Source of the DNA: an uncultured Prevotella sp.
GTDB lineage: Bacteria; Bacteroidota; Bacteroidia; Bacteroidales; Bacteroidaceae
Direction: 5' to 3'
DNA length: 64,000 bases
Assembly (NCBI GenBank): GCA_900315775.1
Contig: ONAJ01000001.1
Span: 1-64,000, forward strand
Part shown: positions 17,811-26,150 of the stretch, piece by piece
Layout of the letters: every line of letters begins with the position of its first letter
Position numbering within the stretch: position 1 is the first letter of the stretch
Position numbers and translations under genes: made by a program
Notes under the pieces: model-generated
Database searches by the model: none
Told to the model about the DNA's origin: nothing
The model's input: only the letters and a program-made list of their open reading frames with translations

Positions 17811-18896
17811 ATGAGCACAACCGAAATACACCACATTTGTGGTTTGAAGAGAGAAAACTTTCAAACCACAGTAAACGGAAAAAATACGGATCTTTTTATT
17901 CTTAAGAATAGTCATGGCAGCGAAGTAGCAGTCACAAATTATGGTGGTGCACTCGTTGCCATTATGGTACCCGACCGCGACGGCAACTTTGCCAACGTCA
18001 TTCAGGGACACGACAATATTCAGGATGTTATTAACTCGCCAGAGCCATTCCTCTCTACCCTCATCGGTCGTTATGGCAACAGAATCAAGGAAGGTCGTTT
18101 CCAGCTTAACGGCAAGGAGTACAATCTGGCTATCAACAACGGTCCCAACGCCCTTCATGGCGGTCCTACGGGTTTCCACGCTCGTGTGTGGGATGCCAAT
18201 CAGGTCAGCGACCATGCTGTTGTATTAAAATATGTCAGTTCATATCTCGAGGAGGGCTATACCGGCGAGCTCATCGTCTGGGTAGCTTATTCGCTTACCG
18301 AGGACGACGAACTGGTAATAAAATATCAGGCAACGACAAACAAGAAGACCATAATAAACCTCACTCATCACGGATTCTTCTCTTTGGCAGGCATTGCCAA
18401 CCCCACCCCTACTATCGACAACCTGGAGTGTGAGATTAATGCCGACTTCTACCTGCCCATCGACGAGAACTCAATCCCTACAGGCGAGATTCTCAAGGTT
18501 GCAGGCACGCCGTTCGACTTCAGGACACCGAAGGCTGTAGGTAAGGATATCGACGCCGACGACGAGCAGATACGCAATGGTGCCGGCTACGACCACTGTT
18601 TCGTCCTCAACAAGAAGGAAGAGGGTGAGCTGTCATTTGCCGCACGCGTCGTTGAACCCGTATCAGGACGCACTATGGAGGTTTATACCACAGAGCCTGG
18701 CGTTCAGGTCTATTCAGACAACTGGGCTGACGGTTACAAAGGACAGAACGGAGCCACCTTCCCGCGTCGCTCGGCAATATGCTTCGAGTGTCAGCACTTC
18801 CCCGACTCTCCTAACCGTCCTTATTTCCCATCAGTCGTTTTAAACCCTGGTGAGACCTACACACAGAAGACAATTTATAAGTTTGGAACCAAATAA
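17811..18896 (+). CDS. galM: Aldose 1-epimerase (mutarotase)
   Basis: 361 residues. It interconverts alpha- and beta-aldoses, feeding alpha-galactose to GalK. Visible: YGGALVAIMVPDRDG, IGRYGNRIKEGRF, NGPNALHGGPTGFH (active-site His), INLTHHGFFSLAG (second His) and GYDHCFVLN; the catalytic Glu is probably in RRSAICFECQHFPDSPN. No signal peptide, so cytoplasmic. It is 27 nt upstream of galK. Confidence 0.96.
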   Translation: MSTTEIHHICGLKRENFQTTVNGKNTDLFILKNSHGSEVAVTNYGGALVAIMVPDRDGNFANVIQGHDNIQDVINSPEPFLSTLIGRYGNRIKEGRFQLNGKEYNLAINNGPNALHGGPTGFHARVWDANQVSDHAVVLKYVSSYLEEGYTGELIVWVAYSLTEDDELVIKYQATTNKKTIINLTHHGFFSLAGIANPTPTIDNLECEINADFYLPIDENSIPTGEILKVAGTPFDFRTPKAVGKDIDADDEQIRNGAGYDHCFVLNKKEEGELSFAARVVEPVSGRTMEVYTTEPGVQVYSDNWADGYKGQNGATFPRRSAICFECQHFPDSPNRPYFPSVVLNPGETYTQKTIYKFGTK

Positions 18897-18923
18897 ATTA
18901 ACCTAATTAAAAACAATACTACT

Positions 18924-20093
18924 ATGATGGAAATTGATTTTGTAAGAAGTCGCTTTATTAAGCATTTTGATGGTAAAACAGGAAAAATATATGCATCTCC
19001 TGGACGTATCAACCTCATTGGTGAGCACACCGACTACAACGGCGGTTTCGTGTTCCCAGGAGCTGTTGACTGCGGCATCATGGCGGAGATGCGCCCCAAC
19101 GACACCGAAGATACCGTTATGGCTTATGCTATAGACCTCAAGGACCGCGTTGATTTCAAACTCAGCGATCCCAATGGTCCAAAGACAAGCTGGGCACGCT
19201 ATATATATGGTATAGCCAAGGAAATGCAGAAGTTAGGCGTTCCCGTTAAGGGCTTTAACATTGCCTTCGCCGGTGATGTTCCCCTTGGTGCCGGCATGTC
19301 TTCTTCAGCTGCTATGGAGAGTTGCTTCGCCTGTGGTCTTAACGACCTCTTCGGCGACAACAAGGTATCCAAGTGGGATATGGTCCTCGCAGGTCAGGCT
19401 ACAGAGCACAACTACTGCGGTGTTAACTGCGGTATCATGGACCAGTTTGCAAGTGTCTTCGGACAGAAAGGCAAGCTGATGCGTCTGGACTGTCGCTCTC
19501 GTGAGTTCGAGTACTTCCCCTTCGACCCTCAGGGCTACAAGCTCGTCCTCATCAACTCTTGCGTAAAGCACGAACTGGCAGGTTCTCCTTACAACGACCG
19601 TCGCAACTCTTGCGAGAATGTTGTTAAGCACATCGCTGCAAAGCACCCCGAAGCAAAGTTTGAGACACTCCGTGACTGCACCTGGGAGCAGCTCGAGGAG
19701 GTTCGTGCCGAGGTTGGCGAAGAGGACTACAAGCGTGCACACTTCGTTCTTGGCGAGAAAGACCGCGTGCTGGCTGTCTGCGATGCCCTGAATGCTGGCG
19801 ACTACGAGACTGTCGGCAAGAAGATGTACGAAACTCACGACGGACTAAGCAAGGAGTACGAAGTAAGCTGTGAGGAACTCGACTACCTCAACGACATTGC
19901 CCGCGAGTGTGGCGTAACAGGTTCACGCATCATGGGTGGTGGCTTCGGTGGCTGTACTATAAACCTCGTAAAAAATGAGCTCTACGACGAATTCATCAAG
20001 ACTGCGAAGGCTAAATATACAGCCAAGTTCAACGTTGAGCCAAAGGTTATCGACGTCGTTATCGGTGACGGCTCACGTAAGATTTCCGACTAA
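18924..20093 (+). CDS. galK: Galactokinase
   Basis: 389 residues; ATG at 18924 or 18927. It phosphorylates alpha-galactose to galactose-1-phosphate with ATP. GHMP-kinase motifs in order: the galactokinase signature GRINLIGEHTDYNGGFVFP near residue 30, the ATP loop PLGAGMSSSAAMES at about 120, the catalytic Asp in GIMDQFASVFG, and the C-terminal GSRIMGGGFGGCTINLV. It forms an operon with galM. Confidence 0.97.
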   Translation: MMEIDFVRSRFIKHFDGKTGKIYASPGRINLIGEHTDYNGGFVFPGAVDCGIMAEMRPNDTEDTVMAYAIDLKDRVDFKLSDPNGPKTSWARYIYGIAKEMQKLGVPVKGFNIAFAGDVPLGAGMSSSAAMESCFACGLNDLFGDNKVSKWDMVLAGQATEHNYCGVNCGIMDQFASVFGQKGKLMRLDCRSREFEYFPFDPQGYKLVLINSCVKHELAGSPYNDRRNSCENVVKHIAAKHPEAKFETLRDCTWEQLEEVRAEVGEEDYKRAHFVLGEKDRVLAVCDALNAGDYETVGKKMYETHDGLSKEYEVSCEELDYLNDIARECGVTGSRIMGGGFGGCTINLVKNELYDEFIKTAKAKYTAKFNVEPKVIDVVIGDGSRKISD

Positions 20094-20117
20094 TATTAAA
20101 CGCAAAACGTTCAGTAT

Positions 20118-21464
20118 ATGAAACTACGCTATGTATTATCATCAGCGCTAATGTCGTTAGCACTTACTGCTACGGCGTCCGACTACGACCAGCAGAGCCC
20201 CTTCGGGTTCTGCACGGTTGCGTCGCGCACAGACAAGTCTGTTACCTATGACATCACCGGCGGCGGCTGCTACACGTTGCCCGCTACTGGCGTCAGCGAG
20301 GACAAAGTAATAACACTTACCGCCACAGGCGTCGATCAGAAGACGGAGATATACAACGCCATTTCTAACCACTCCGTAATCATCTTCGACGGTTCTGCAG
20401 GCGACTTTATAGTGTCCAGCACCATCTCGTTTAACAGCATCAAGAACAAGACGCTCATAGGTATTAACAATGCCCGTCTGTGTACTTCGTGGTATGTTAC
20501 CGACGATATTCGTAAGGCTCTTGATGATGCTGGCGTACCAGGTATGAGTACGAGCGGTGGCGGTGGAACATTGCCCAACGGCACTTCTGTTGCCGAGCAG
20601 GCAGAGTACAACACGCGCCTTATTATTATGAATATGTATGGCGACAAGACCGAGGCATACCGTAATTCCGGCATCTTCTACTTCAAGAACTGCCAGAACC
20701 TCATCATCCGCAACCTCTCCTTCGTAGGTCCCGGTTCCATTGATGTCGGCGGTAGCGACCTCGTGTCGTTCTACGGCACAAAGAACAGCTGGGTGGACCA
20801 TTGTGACTTCGCCGACGGTATGGACGGCAACTTCGACATCACCCAGAAGTCCGACTTCAATACCGTTAGCTGGTGTATCTTCAGATATACCGAGCGTGCC
20901 TATATGCACCAAAATACCAACCTTGTAGGTAGCAGCGACAGCGAAGCAGTAGGGTTCCTCAATACCACCTATGCCTTCAACAACTGGAGCAAGGGCTGCA
21001 AGGCACGCATGCCGATGGCTCGTGTGGGAAAGATTCACATGCTCAACAACTACTACGACTGCACAGGAAACGGCAGCAACGCCATCAATCCGCGCAAGAA
21101 CTCCGAGTTCCTCATCGAAGGCAACTACTTCGAGAAGAACGTCAAGTACTATGGCCAGAACGGCGCTACAGCAGTAACATGGAGCACTACCAACCACATC
21201 GAGGGCTCCAGCGTCCAGCCCTCTAATGTCGGCAGCACCGTTACCGTTCCCTACGACTATACTGAGGCTCCCGTCAATACCGTTCCCGAAATGGTAAAGA
21301 CGAATGCCGGTGCCACACTTACCTTTCAGGAATCGGCGATAGAGGAAATCCCCGTTCAGCGTCGAACCTCTGACTCTTATACATATAATATAATGGGACA
21401 GCGTGTGAGCAACGATACTCGTGGCATAGTGATAAAGAATGGAAAGAAATATTTTCAAAGATAG
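20118..21464 (+). CDS. Secreted pectate lyase (PL1-like)
   Basis: 448 residues. A signal peptide (MKLRYVLSSALMSLALTATA) is followed by a parallel beta-helix with PL1 motifs: NLIIRNLSF, WVDHCDFADGMDGNFDITQKSD (calcium-ligand region) and ARMPMARVGKIHMLNNYYD (catalytic-Arg region). It would cleave polygalacturonate by beta-elimination outside the cell. The last 30 residues, YTYNIMGQRV...GIVIKNGKKYF, form a short tail like those of Type IX secretion cargo. It is 24 nt after galK and 21 nt before transketolase; its neighbours use the sugars released. Confidence 0.87.
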   Translation: MKLRYVLSSALMSLALTATASDYDQQSPFGFCTVASRTDKSVTYDITGGGCYTLPATGVSEDKVITLTATGVDQKTEIYNAISNHSVIIFDGSAGDFIVSSTISFNSIKNKTLIGINNARLCTSWYVTDDIRKALDDAGVPGMSTSGGGGTLPNGTSVAEQAEYNTRLIIMNMYGDKTEAYRNSGIFYFKNCQNLIIRNLSFVGPGSIDVGGSDLVSFYGTKNSWVDHCDFADGMDGNFDITQKSDFNTVSWCIFRYTERAYMHQNTNLVGSSDSEAVGFLNTTYAFNNWSKGCKARMPMARVGKIHMLNNYYDCTGNGSNAINPRKNSEFLIEGNYFEKNVKYYGQNGATAVTWSTTNHIEGSSVQPSNVGSTVTVPYDYTEAPVNTVPEMVKTNAGATLTFQESAIEEIPVQRRTSDSYTYNIMGQRVSNDTRGIVIKNGKKYFQR

Positions 21465-21485
21465 AATCCCTAATCGTAAAGTACT

Positions 21486-23501
21486 ATGAACGATAAAAAG
21501 ATAATGATTAAGGCAGCGGACAACATTCGTATCCTCGCTGCGTCAATGGTGGAAAAGGCAAAGTCCGGACATCCTGGAGGTGCTATGGGCGGAGCCGATT
21601 TTATCAATGTGCTCTTCTCGGAGTATCTCGTCTATGACCCCGAGAACCCCGAATGGGAAGGACGCGACCGCTTCTTCCTCGACCCAGGTCACATGTCGCC
21701 TATGCTCTATGCGGCACTCGCCCTGCAGGGTTTCTTCACCCTCGACGAGCTAAAGCAGTTCCGCCAGTGGGACTCCCCCACTCCAGGACATCCCGAGCGC
21801 AACATCCTTCGTGGCATCGAGAATACCAGCGGTCCCCTCGGACAAGGTCACACCTTCGCTGCAGGAGCTGCTCTCGCAGAGAAAATCCTCGAGAACCGTC
21901 TTGGTCACGAGGTTATGAAACATAAAATCTATGCCTACATCAGCGACGGTGGCGTCGAGGAAGAGATTTCTCAGGGTACAGGACGTATTGCTGGACACCT
22001 CGGACTCTCCAACCTTATCATGTTCTACGACTCCAACGACATCCAGCTCTCTACGGAGTGTAAGGACGTCATCTCCGAAGATACGGCGGCAAAGTACAAG
22101 GCGTGGGGATGGAACGTCCTCAGCTGCAACGGTAACGATGCCGACGATATCCGTCGCGCCCTCGATGAGGCTCTCAAGGAGCAGCACCGTCCTACCATCA
22201 TCATTGGTAAGACCATCATGGGTAAGGGCGCTCTGCGTGCCGACGGCACAAGCTACGAGGCGTGCATAAACACCCACGGAGCACCACTCGGCGGCGATGC
22301 CTACATCAACACCATAAAGAACCTTGGTGGCGATCCCGAGAACCCGTTCGTTATCTTCGACGATGTTGCCGACCTCTATGCACGTCGTCGTGAGGAGCTT
22401 AAGAAGATTGTTGCTGTCCGCAAGGAAGAGAAGGCAGCCTGGGCAAAGGCTAATCCTGAGAAGGCAGCACTCCTCAAAGAGTGGTTCAGCGGCAAAGCAC
22501 CAAAGATAGACTGGAGCCAGTGCGTACAGAAGGAAGGCGCAGCAACACGTGCTGCCAGCGCCACCTGTCTGGGCGTTCTCGCAGAGCAGGTTCCCAACAT
22601 GGTTTGCGCGAGTGCCGACCTCTCCAACTCCGACAAGACCGACGGTTTCCTGAAGAAGACCAAGAGCATTGTTCCTGGCGACTTCGAAGGAGCATTCTTC
22701 CAGGCTGGTGTTGCCGAGCTCACTATGGCGTGTATGTGTATCGGTATGTACCTTCACGGCGGCATCATCCCCGCCTGCGGCACGTTCTTCGTATTCTCAG
22801 ACTACATGAAGCCTGCAGCCCGTATGGCGGCACTCATGGAAGTACCTATAAAGTTCATCTGGACGCACGACGCCTTCCGCGTCGGCGAGGACGGTCCTAC
22901 CCACGAGCCCGTAGAACAGGAGGCACAGATTCGTCTTCTCGAGAAACTAAAGAACCATCACGGCAAAGACTCACTTCGCGTCTTCCGTCCTGCCGATGCC
23001 GACGAGACCACCGTCTGCTGGGCTATGGCAATGGAGAATATGGAAACACCTACAGCCCTCGTGCTCTCACGTCAGAACATCGACAAACTCCCTGCAGGCA
23101 ACGACTACGAGCAGGCACGCAAGGGAGCCTATGTTGTTGCAGGTAGCGACGCCGACTACGACGTCATACTCCTTGCCAGCGGCTCCGAAGTATCTACCCT
23201 CGTTGCCGGTGCCCAGCTACTCCGTGCTGACGGCGTGAAGTGTCGCATCGTCAGCGTTCCTTCCGAAGGACTCTTCCGTCAGCAGCCACGCGACTATCAG
23301 GACAGCGTGTTGCCAAAGGGAAAGAAAATCTTCGGACTCACAGCAGGACTTCCTGTAACCCTCGAAGGACTTGTAGGCGAGAACGGCGCTGTATGGGGAA
23401 TGCCAAGCTTCGGCTTCTCGGCACCCTACAAAGTGCTCGACGAGAAGTTGGGATTCACAGGCGAGAACGTCTATCGACAAGTAAAAGAACTATTAAAGTA
23501 A
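21486..23501 (+). CDS. tkt: Transketolase
   Basis: 671 residues, full length. It moves two-carbon ketol units between sugar phosphates in the non-oxidative pentose phosphate pathway, using thiamine diphosphate. Visible: KSGHPGGAMGGAD at about 22-34, GPLGQGHTFAAGAALAEK, the ThDP motif SDGGVEEEISQGTGRIAG...NLIMFYDSND, and in the second half THDAFRVGEDGPTHEPVEQ. It is followed by rpiB, the enzyme of the same pathway. Confidence 0.97.
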   Translation: MNDKKIMIKAADNIRILAASMVEKAKSGHPGGAMGGADFINVLFSEYLVYDPENPEWEGRDRFFLDPGHMSPMLYAALALQGFFTLDELKQFRQWDSPTPGHPERNILRGIENTSGPLGQGHTFAAGAALAEKILENRLGHEVMKHKIYAYISDGGVEEEISQGTGRIAGHLGLSNLIMFYDSNDIQLSTECKDVISEDTAAKYKAWGWNVLSCNGNDADDIRRALDEALKEQHRPTIIIGKTIMGKGALRADGTSYEACINTHGAPLGGDAYINTIKNLGGDPENPFVIFDDVADLYARRREELKKIVAVRKEEKAAWAKANPEKAALLKEWFSGKAPKIDWSQCVQKEGAATRAASATCLGVLAEQVPNMVCASADLSNSDKTDGFLKKTKSIVPGDFEGAFFQAGVAELTMACMCIGMYLHGGIIPACGTFFVFSDYMKPAARMAALMEVPIKFIWTHDAFRVGEDGPTHEPVEQEAQIRLLEKLKNHHGKDSLRVFRPADADETTVCWAMAMENMETPTALVLSRQNIDKLPAGNDYEQARKGAYVVAGSDADYDVILLASGSEVSTLVAGAQLLRADGVKCRIVSVPSEGLFRQQPRDYQDSVLPKGKKIFGLTAGLPVTLEGLVGENGAVWGMPSFGFSAPYKVLDEKLGFTGENVYRQVKELLK

Positions 23502-23535
23502 TAAATAAACCATAAACCTTTAAAGCTTTATAATT

Positions 23536-23973
23536 ATGGAAATTAAGACAGTCGGAGTTGCTTGCGACCACGCAGGCTATCCATTGAAGCAGTTCGTAAT
23601 GCAGTACCTCGAAGAAAAAGGTTACCCAGTAAAGGACTTTGGAACAAATAGCGACATCAGCGTTGACTATCCTGACTATGCCCACGCACTTGCACGGGGC
23701 ATCGAGAGCGGAGAAATCTACCCGGGTATCGCCATCTGTGGTTCCGGTGAAGGTATGGCTATTACGCTCAACAAACATCGTGGCATTCGTGCCGGACTGG
23801 TATGGAACAAGGACGTAGCAGGTCTTATCCGTCAGCACAACGATGCCAACGTTATCGTTCTGCCTGGTCGTTTTGTTGACAACAAGCAGGCTGCAGCCAT
23901 GCTCGACGTCTTCTTCGCTACACCTTTCGAGGGTGCTCGTCACCAGCGTCGTGTAGATAAAATCGACCTCTAA
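23536..23973 (+). CDS. rpiB: Ribose-5-phosphate isomerase B
   Basis: 145 residues. It interconverts ribose-5-phosphate and ribulose-5-phosphate. RpiB/LacAB features: GVACDHAGYPLK (Asp and His of the active site), DFGTNSDISVDYPDYA, the Cys-containing block GIAICGSGEGMAITLNK and NVIVLPGRF. It lies 34 nt after tkt. Confidence 0.96.
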   Translation: MEIKTVGVACDHAGYPLKQFVMQYLEEKGYPVKDFGTNSDISVDYPDYAHALARGIESGEIYPGIAICGSGEGMAITLNKHRGIRAGLVWNKDVAGLIRQHNDANVIVLPGRFVDNKQAAAMLDVFFATPFEGARHQRRVDKIDL

Positions 23974-23985
23974 AACCCTTTGGTA

Positions 23986-24369
23986 ATGGAATTTTGGCAC
24001 AATAAGAAACTCTTTGGCGAGGTGCTGCGCTTTGGCATCGTGGGCACTGCGGCGGTAGTTATCAACTACGTCATTTACTGGTTGCTACTGCCCTTTATGA
24101 ACGAGAATCCTGCCTACGCCATAGGATACATCATCAGTTTCTGCGCCAACTATTTCCTCTCGGCTCGTTTCACCTTTAAGAGCCACACTACAAAAAAGAA
24201 CGGCGTGGGTTTCGCAGCAGCCCACGTCTTCAATTTCTTCCTCCAACTGGGACTCCTCAATTTCTTCATCTGGTTAGGAGTACCAAAAATATGGGCACCG
24301 CTACCCATGTACTGTATAGCGGTACCCTCAAACTTCATAATAGTCCGCACCGTATTCAGCAGACTTTAA
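23986..24369 (+). CDS. GtrA family membrane protein
   Basis: 127 residues from the ATG at 23986 (a TTG at 23980 is the alternative). Four transmembrane segments and the family opening RFGIVGTAAVVINYVIYWLL followed by GYIISFCANYFLSARFTF mark a GtrA-like protein. Members help move polyprenyl-linked sugars across the inner membrane; the partner here is not identified. It starts 12 nt after rpiB and ends 12 nt from the convergent LRR gene. Confidence 0.88.
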   Translation: MEFWHNKKLFGEVLRFGIVGTAAVVINYVIYWLLLPFMNENPAYAIGYIISFCANYFLSARFTFKSHTTKKNGVGFAAAHVFNFFLQLGLLNFFIWLGVPKIWAPLPMYCIAVPSNFIIVRTVFSRL

Positions 24370-24381
24370 AAGTCCCTTGTT

Positions 24382-25218
24382 TTATTTCACCATTACCTTG
24401 CGTGTAGTGCCGTCGCTCATGCGGACAATGTTCAAGCCACGCTGAGCATTTTTCAGTTGTGCTCCGCCTACTGTGTAGTATGTGCTTGATGTCGCATTAC
24501 CGTTTACGTTGTTTATCGCAGATGGCTCTGGTTCTGGCTCTGGCTGTGGCTCAGGCTCTGGTTCTGGCTCTTGAATGTTCATGAAATTCTTCCAGCTTGC
24601 AACATTGCTATAGAGAGCTTTGGTACCTGCTGGCACGTTAAGTGTTGCTGCCAGGTAGATGATATCGCTGCTGTAGTTTCCTCCTGTATATTCGAATACT
24701 GACTCGTCAATTTCTATAGGAATATTCATGTTCACATTAATAGAAGACAGGTTTACTCCGCAGCTAAAAGCGAAATTACCTATTTTCTTTACACCGCTAC
24801 CGATGGTGACTGAGGTGAGTCCTGTACAGTCGCGGAATGCAGAGTTACCTATGCTGGTCACGTTGTCAGAAATATCTACAGCGGTAAGACTTGTACAGCC
24901 GAGGAATGCGTTAGCACCAATGCTTGTCACGCTGTTAGGAATACTTACAAACGAAAGCGCAGAGCAATCAAAGAAAGCGTAGTTTCCAATACTTGTCACG
25001 CCATCTTTGATTATAACCACCAAGATGTCGCTTCGATATGATCTCCAAGGAGTAAGTGTAAAGTTGTAATTTTTCATATCACCAGTTCCTTGAATCGTCA
25101 GGGTTCCTGTGGCAGTTTCAAATGTGTAGCTTACATCTTTTCCACACGAGCCACCTTCGTCTGCCATTGTGAACATTGGCAGCAGGGCGAAAACCAAAAG
25201 TAGTAAATGTTTCTTCAT
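24382..25218 (-). CDS. Secreted BspA-like leucine-rich repeat protein
   Basis: 278 residues. A signal peptide (MKKHLLLLVFALLPMFTMA) leads into LRR_5 repeats of about 23 residues with the pattern VTSIGNxAFxxCxxLxxVxIxx (at least four between about 70 and 160). A low-complexity Glu-Pro linker of about 16 residues follows at about 215-232, then a C-terminal tail YYTVGGAQLKNAQRGLNIVR like those of Type IX secretion cargo. BspA-like proteins are surface proteins that often bind host or other cells. It has its own promoter at 25299. Confidence 0.88.
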   Translation of the reverse strand: MKKHLLLLVFALLPMFTMADEGGSCGKDVSYTFETATGTLTIQGTGDMKNYNFTLTPWRSYRSDILVVIIKDGVTSIGNYAFFDCSALSFVSIPNSVTSIGANAFLGCTSLTAVDISDNVTSIGNSAFRDCTGLTSVTIGSGVKKIGNFAFSCGVNLSSINVNMNIPIEIDESVFEYTGGNYSSDIIYLAATLNVPAGTKALYSNVASWKNFMNIQEPEPEPEPQPEPEPEPSAINNVNGNATSSTYYTVGGAQLKNAQRGLNIVRMSDGTTRKVMVK

Positions 25219-25298
25219 AATTAATACGTTTTATGTGTGTAATTAATATTTGTTTGCGCGCGTAAAGCGTATATTCATGATAATTATTATGGTTGGTG

Positions 25299-25306
25299 CA
25301 AAGATA
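25299..25306 (-). promoter_or_regulatory. -7 box for the LRR protein gene
   Basis: TATCTTTG on the minus strand, exact match to TAnnTTTG, 80 nt upstream of the ATG at 25218. No clear -33 box. Confidence 0.55.
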
Positions 25307-25369
25307 TGAAAAAAACTGAAAAATCAAAAGGATTTTACATTTATTTTACAATACCCACCCTAAACAACA

Positions 25370-25398
25370 AAGAAACGGGGTGTCGAACCCCGTTTCTT
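25370..25398 (-). terminator. Strong terminator after the HU-like gene
   Basis: AAGAAACGGGG and its perfect complement CCCCGTTTCTT form an 11-bp stem with a 7-nt loop, 2 nt after the HU-like stop codon. On the minus strand it is followed by TTGTTGTTT. Confidence 0.88.
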
Positions 25399-25400
25399 GT

Positions 25401-25844
25401 TTAAGGCTCCTCCGGCTCCGGATTCGCCAGGTCAGCGATGTTGACGAACTCCGCCTTCTTGATGAACTCCGTCGATGCGAGGCTCTCGTCCTGCTTCTGC
25501 TCGGGGAGGAAGCGGATGTGGACACCGCTGATGTTCTTCTGTGGCGAGAACTTCTTGTAGCTCTCTGCTCCGCCGCCGGCGTTGGTCAGTGTGGTGTAGA
25601 AGGTGCCGAGACCGTCGATATAGACCTTCTTCGACTGCAGGAGCATCTCGACGATGCACGTGCGGTACTTCTCCAGCACGCCGTAGATGACGTCGGGCGT
25701 ATATACCGAGCCGTGCTCAGCAATGTGCTTCGACATCTTGCGGTTGTCCAGCGTTTCAACACTCTTTGAAAAGGCAAAGAACTTGCCCGCACTCTTTGAA
25801 CTGCTGTTGTTGTTCTTTCTCAGTTCATAAAAAAATCTTGCCAT
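25401..25844 (-). CDS. HU-like DNA-binding protein (Bacteroidetes HU-HIG type)
   Basis: 147 residues. The N-terminal 110 residues have the layout of the histone-like HU family found in Bacteroidetes: AEHGSVYTPDVIYGVLEKYRTCIVEMLLQSKKVYIDGLGTF matches the helix-strand core with the GLGTF turn. The tail is acidic (ADLANPEPEEP). Such proteins bend DNA and are often encoded near primase/VirE-type genes, as here. Expression is from its own promoter at 25928, and it is closed by a strong hairpin. Confidence 0.82.
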   Translation of the reverse strand: MARFFYELRKNNNSSSKSAGKFFAFSKSVETLDNRKMSKHIAEHGSVYTPDVIYGVLEKYRTCIVEMLLQSKKVYIDGLGTFYTTLTNAGGGAESYKKFSPQKNISGVHIRFLPEQKQDESLASTEFIKKAEFVNIADLANPEPEEP

Positions 25845-25927
25845 ACTCGTAACATTTTAAAAGTTAATAAATCTGTTTAGTTTTTGTGTCGCAGAAGCAC
25901 TTAAAGCACTCCTTTAATAACACGCTA

Positions 25928-25958
25928 CAAAGATACGAAATTTCCGTGAATTACGCAA
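25928..25958 (-). promoter_or_regulatory. Bacteroidetes promoter for the HU-like gene
   Basis: TATCTTTG (25928-25935) with TTG (25956-25958) 20 nt upstream on the minus strand. The 5' UTR would be about 80 nt. Confidence 0.7.
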
Positions 25959-26009
25959 GCATTTACCCCGAAATTTTCACCCCAAAAAGTGTTAAATTTC
26001 CCTTAATAA

Positions 26010-26068
26010 ACGAGCCGTATTCTCGGCACCCACGAGCCGTATTCTCATCACCCACGAGCCCCGTTCTC
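26010..26068. repeat. Three direct repeats, 22-bp period
   Basis: The core ACGAGCCGTATTCTC occurs at 26010-26024 and 26032-26046, and a variant (ACGAGCCCCGTTCTC) at 26054-26068, each separated by 7 nt ending in ACCC or CACCC. The spacing of two helical turns resembles iterons. No protein is encoded. Confidence 0.85.
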
Positions 26069-26070
26069 GC

Positions 26071-26150
26071 ACTCTTAACTCTTAATTCTTAATTCTTAAC
26101 CCTTAACCCTTAACTCTTAACTCTAAACTCTTAACTCTTAACCCCTAACC
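26071..26150. repeat. Degenerate TTAACYC tandem array
   Basis: About ten head-to-tail copies of a 7-bp unit (CTTAACT, CTTAATT, CCTTAAC variants) fill the space between the 22-bp repeats and the primase-like gene. Related stretches occur at 27065-27100, inside the primase gene at 26275-26312, and as TCTCAATT repeats near 45800. Confidence 0.85.

Noticed and set aside
20157-21458. 433-residue antisense ORF over the pectate lyase gene
   Set aside because: The plus strand has a clear signal peptide and PL1 motifs; the antisense frame has no family motif.
21750-22757. 335-residue antisense ORF over transketolase
   Set aside because: Shadow of a conserved gene with strong codon bias; no motif is seen.
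26010-26150. CRISPR array
   Set aside because: The repeats have only 7-nt spacers or none, and no cas gene is present.
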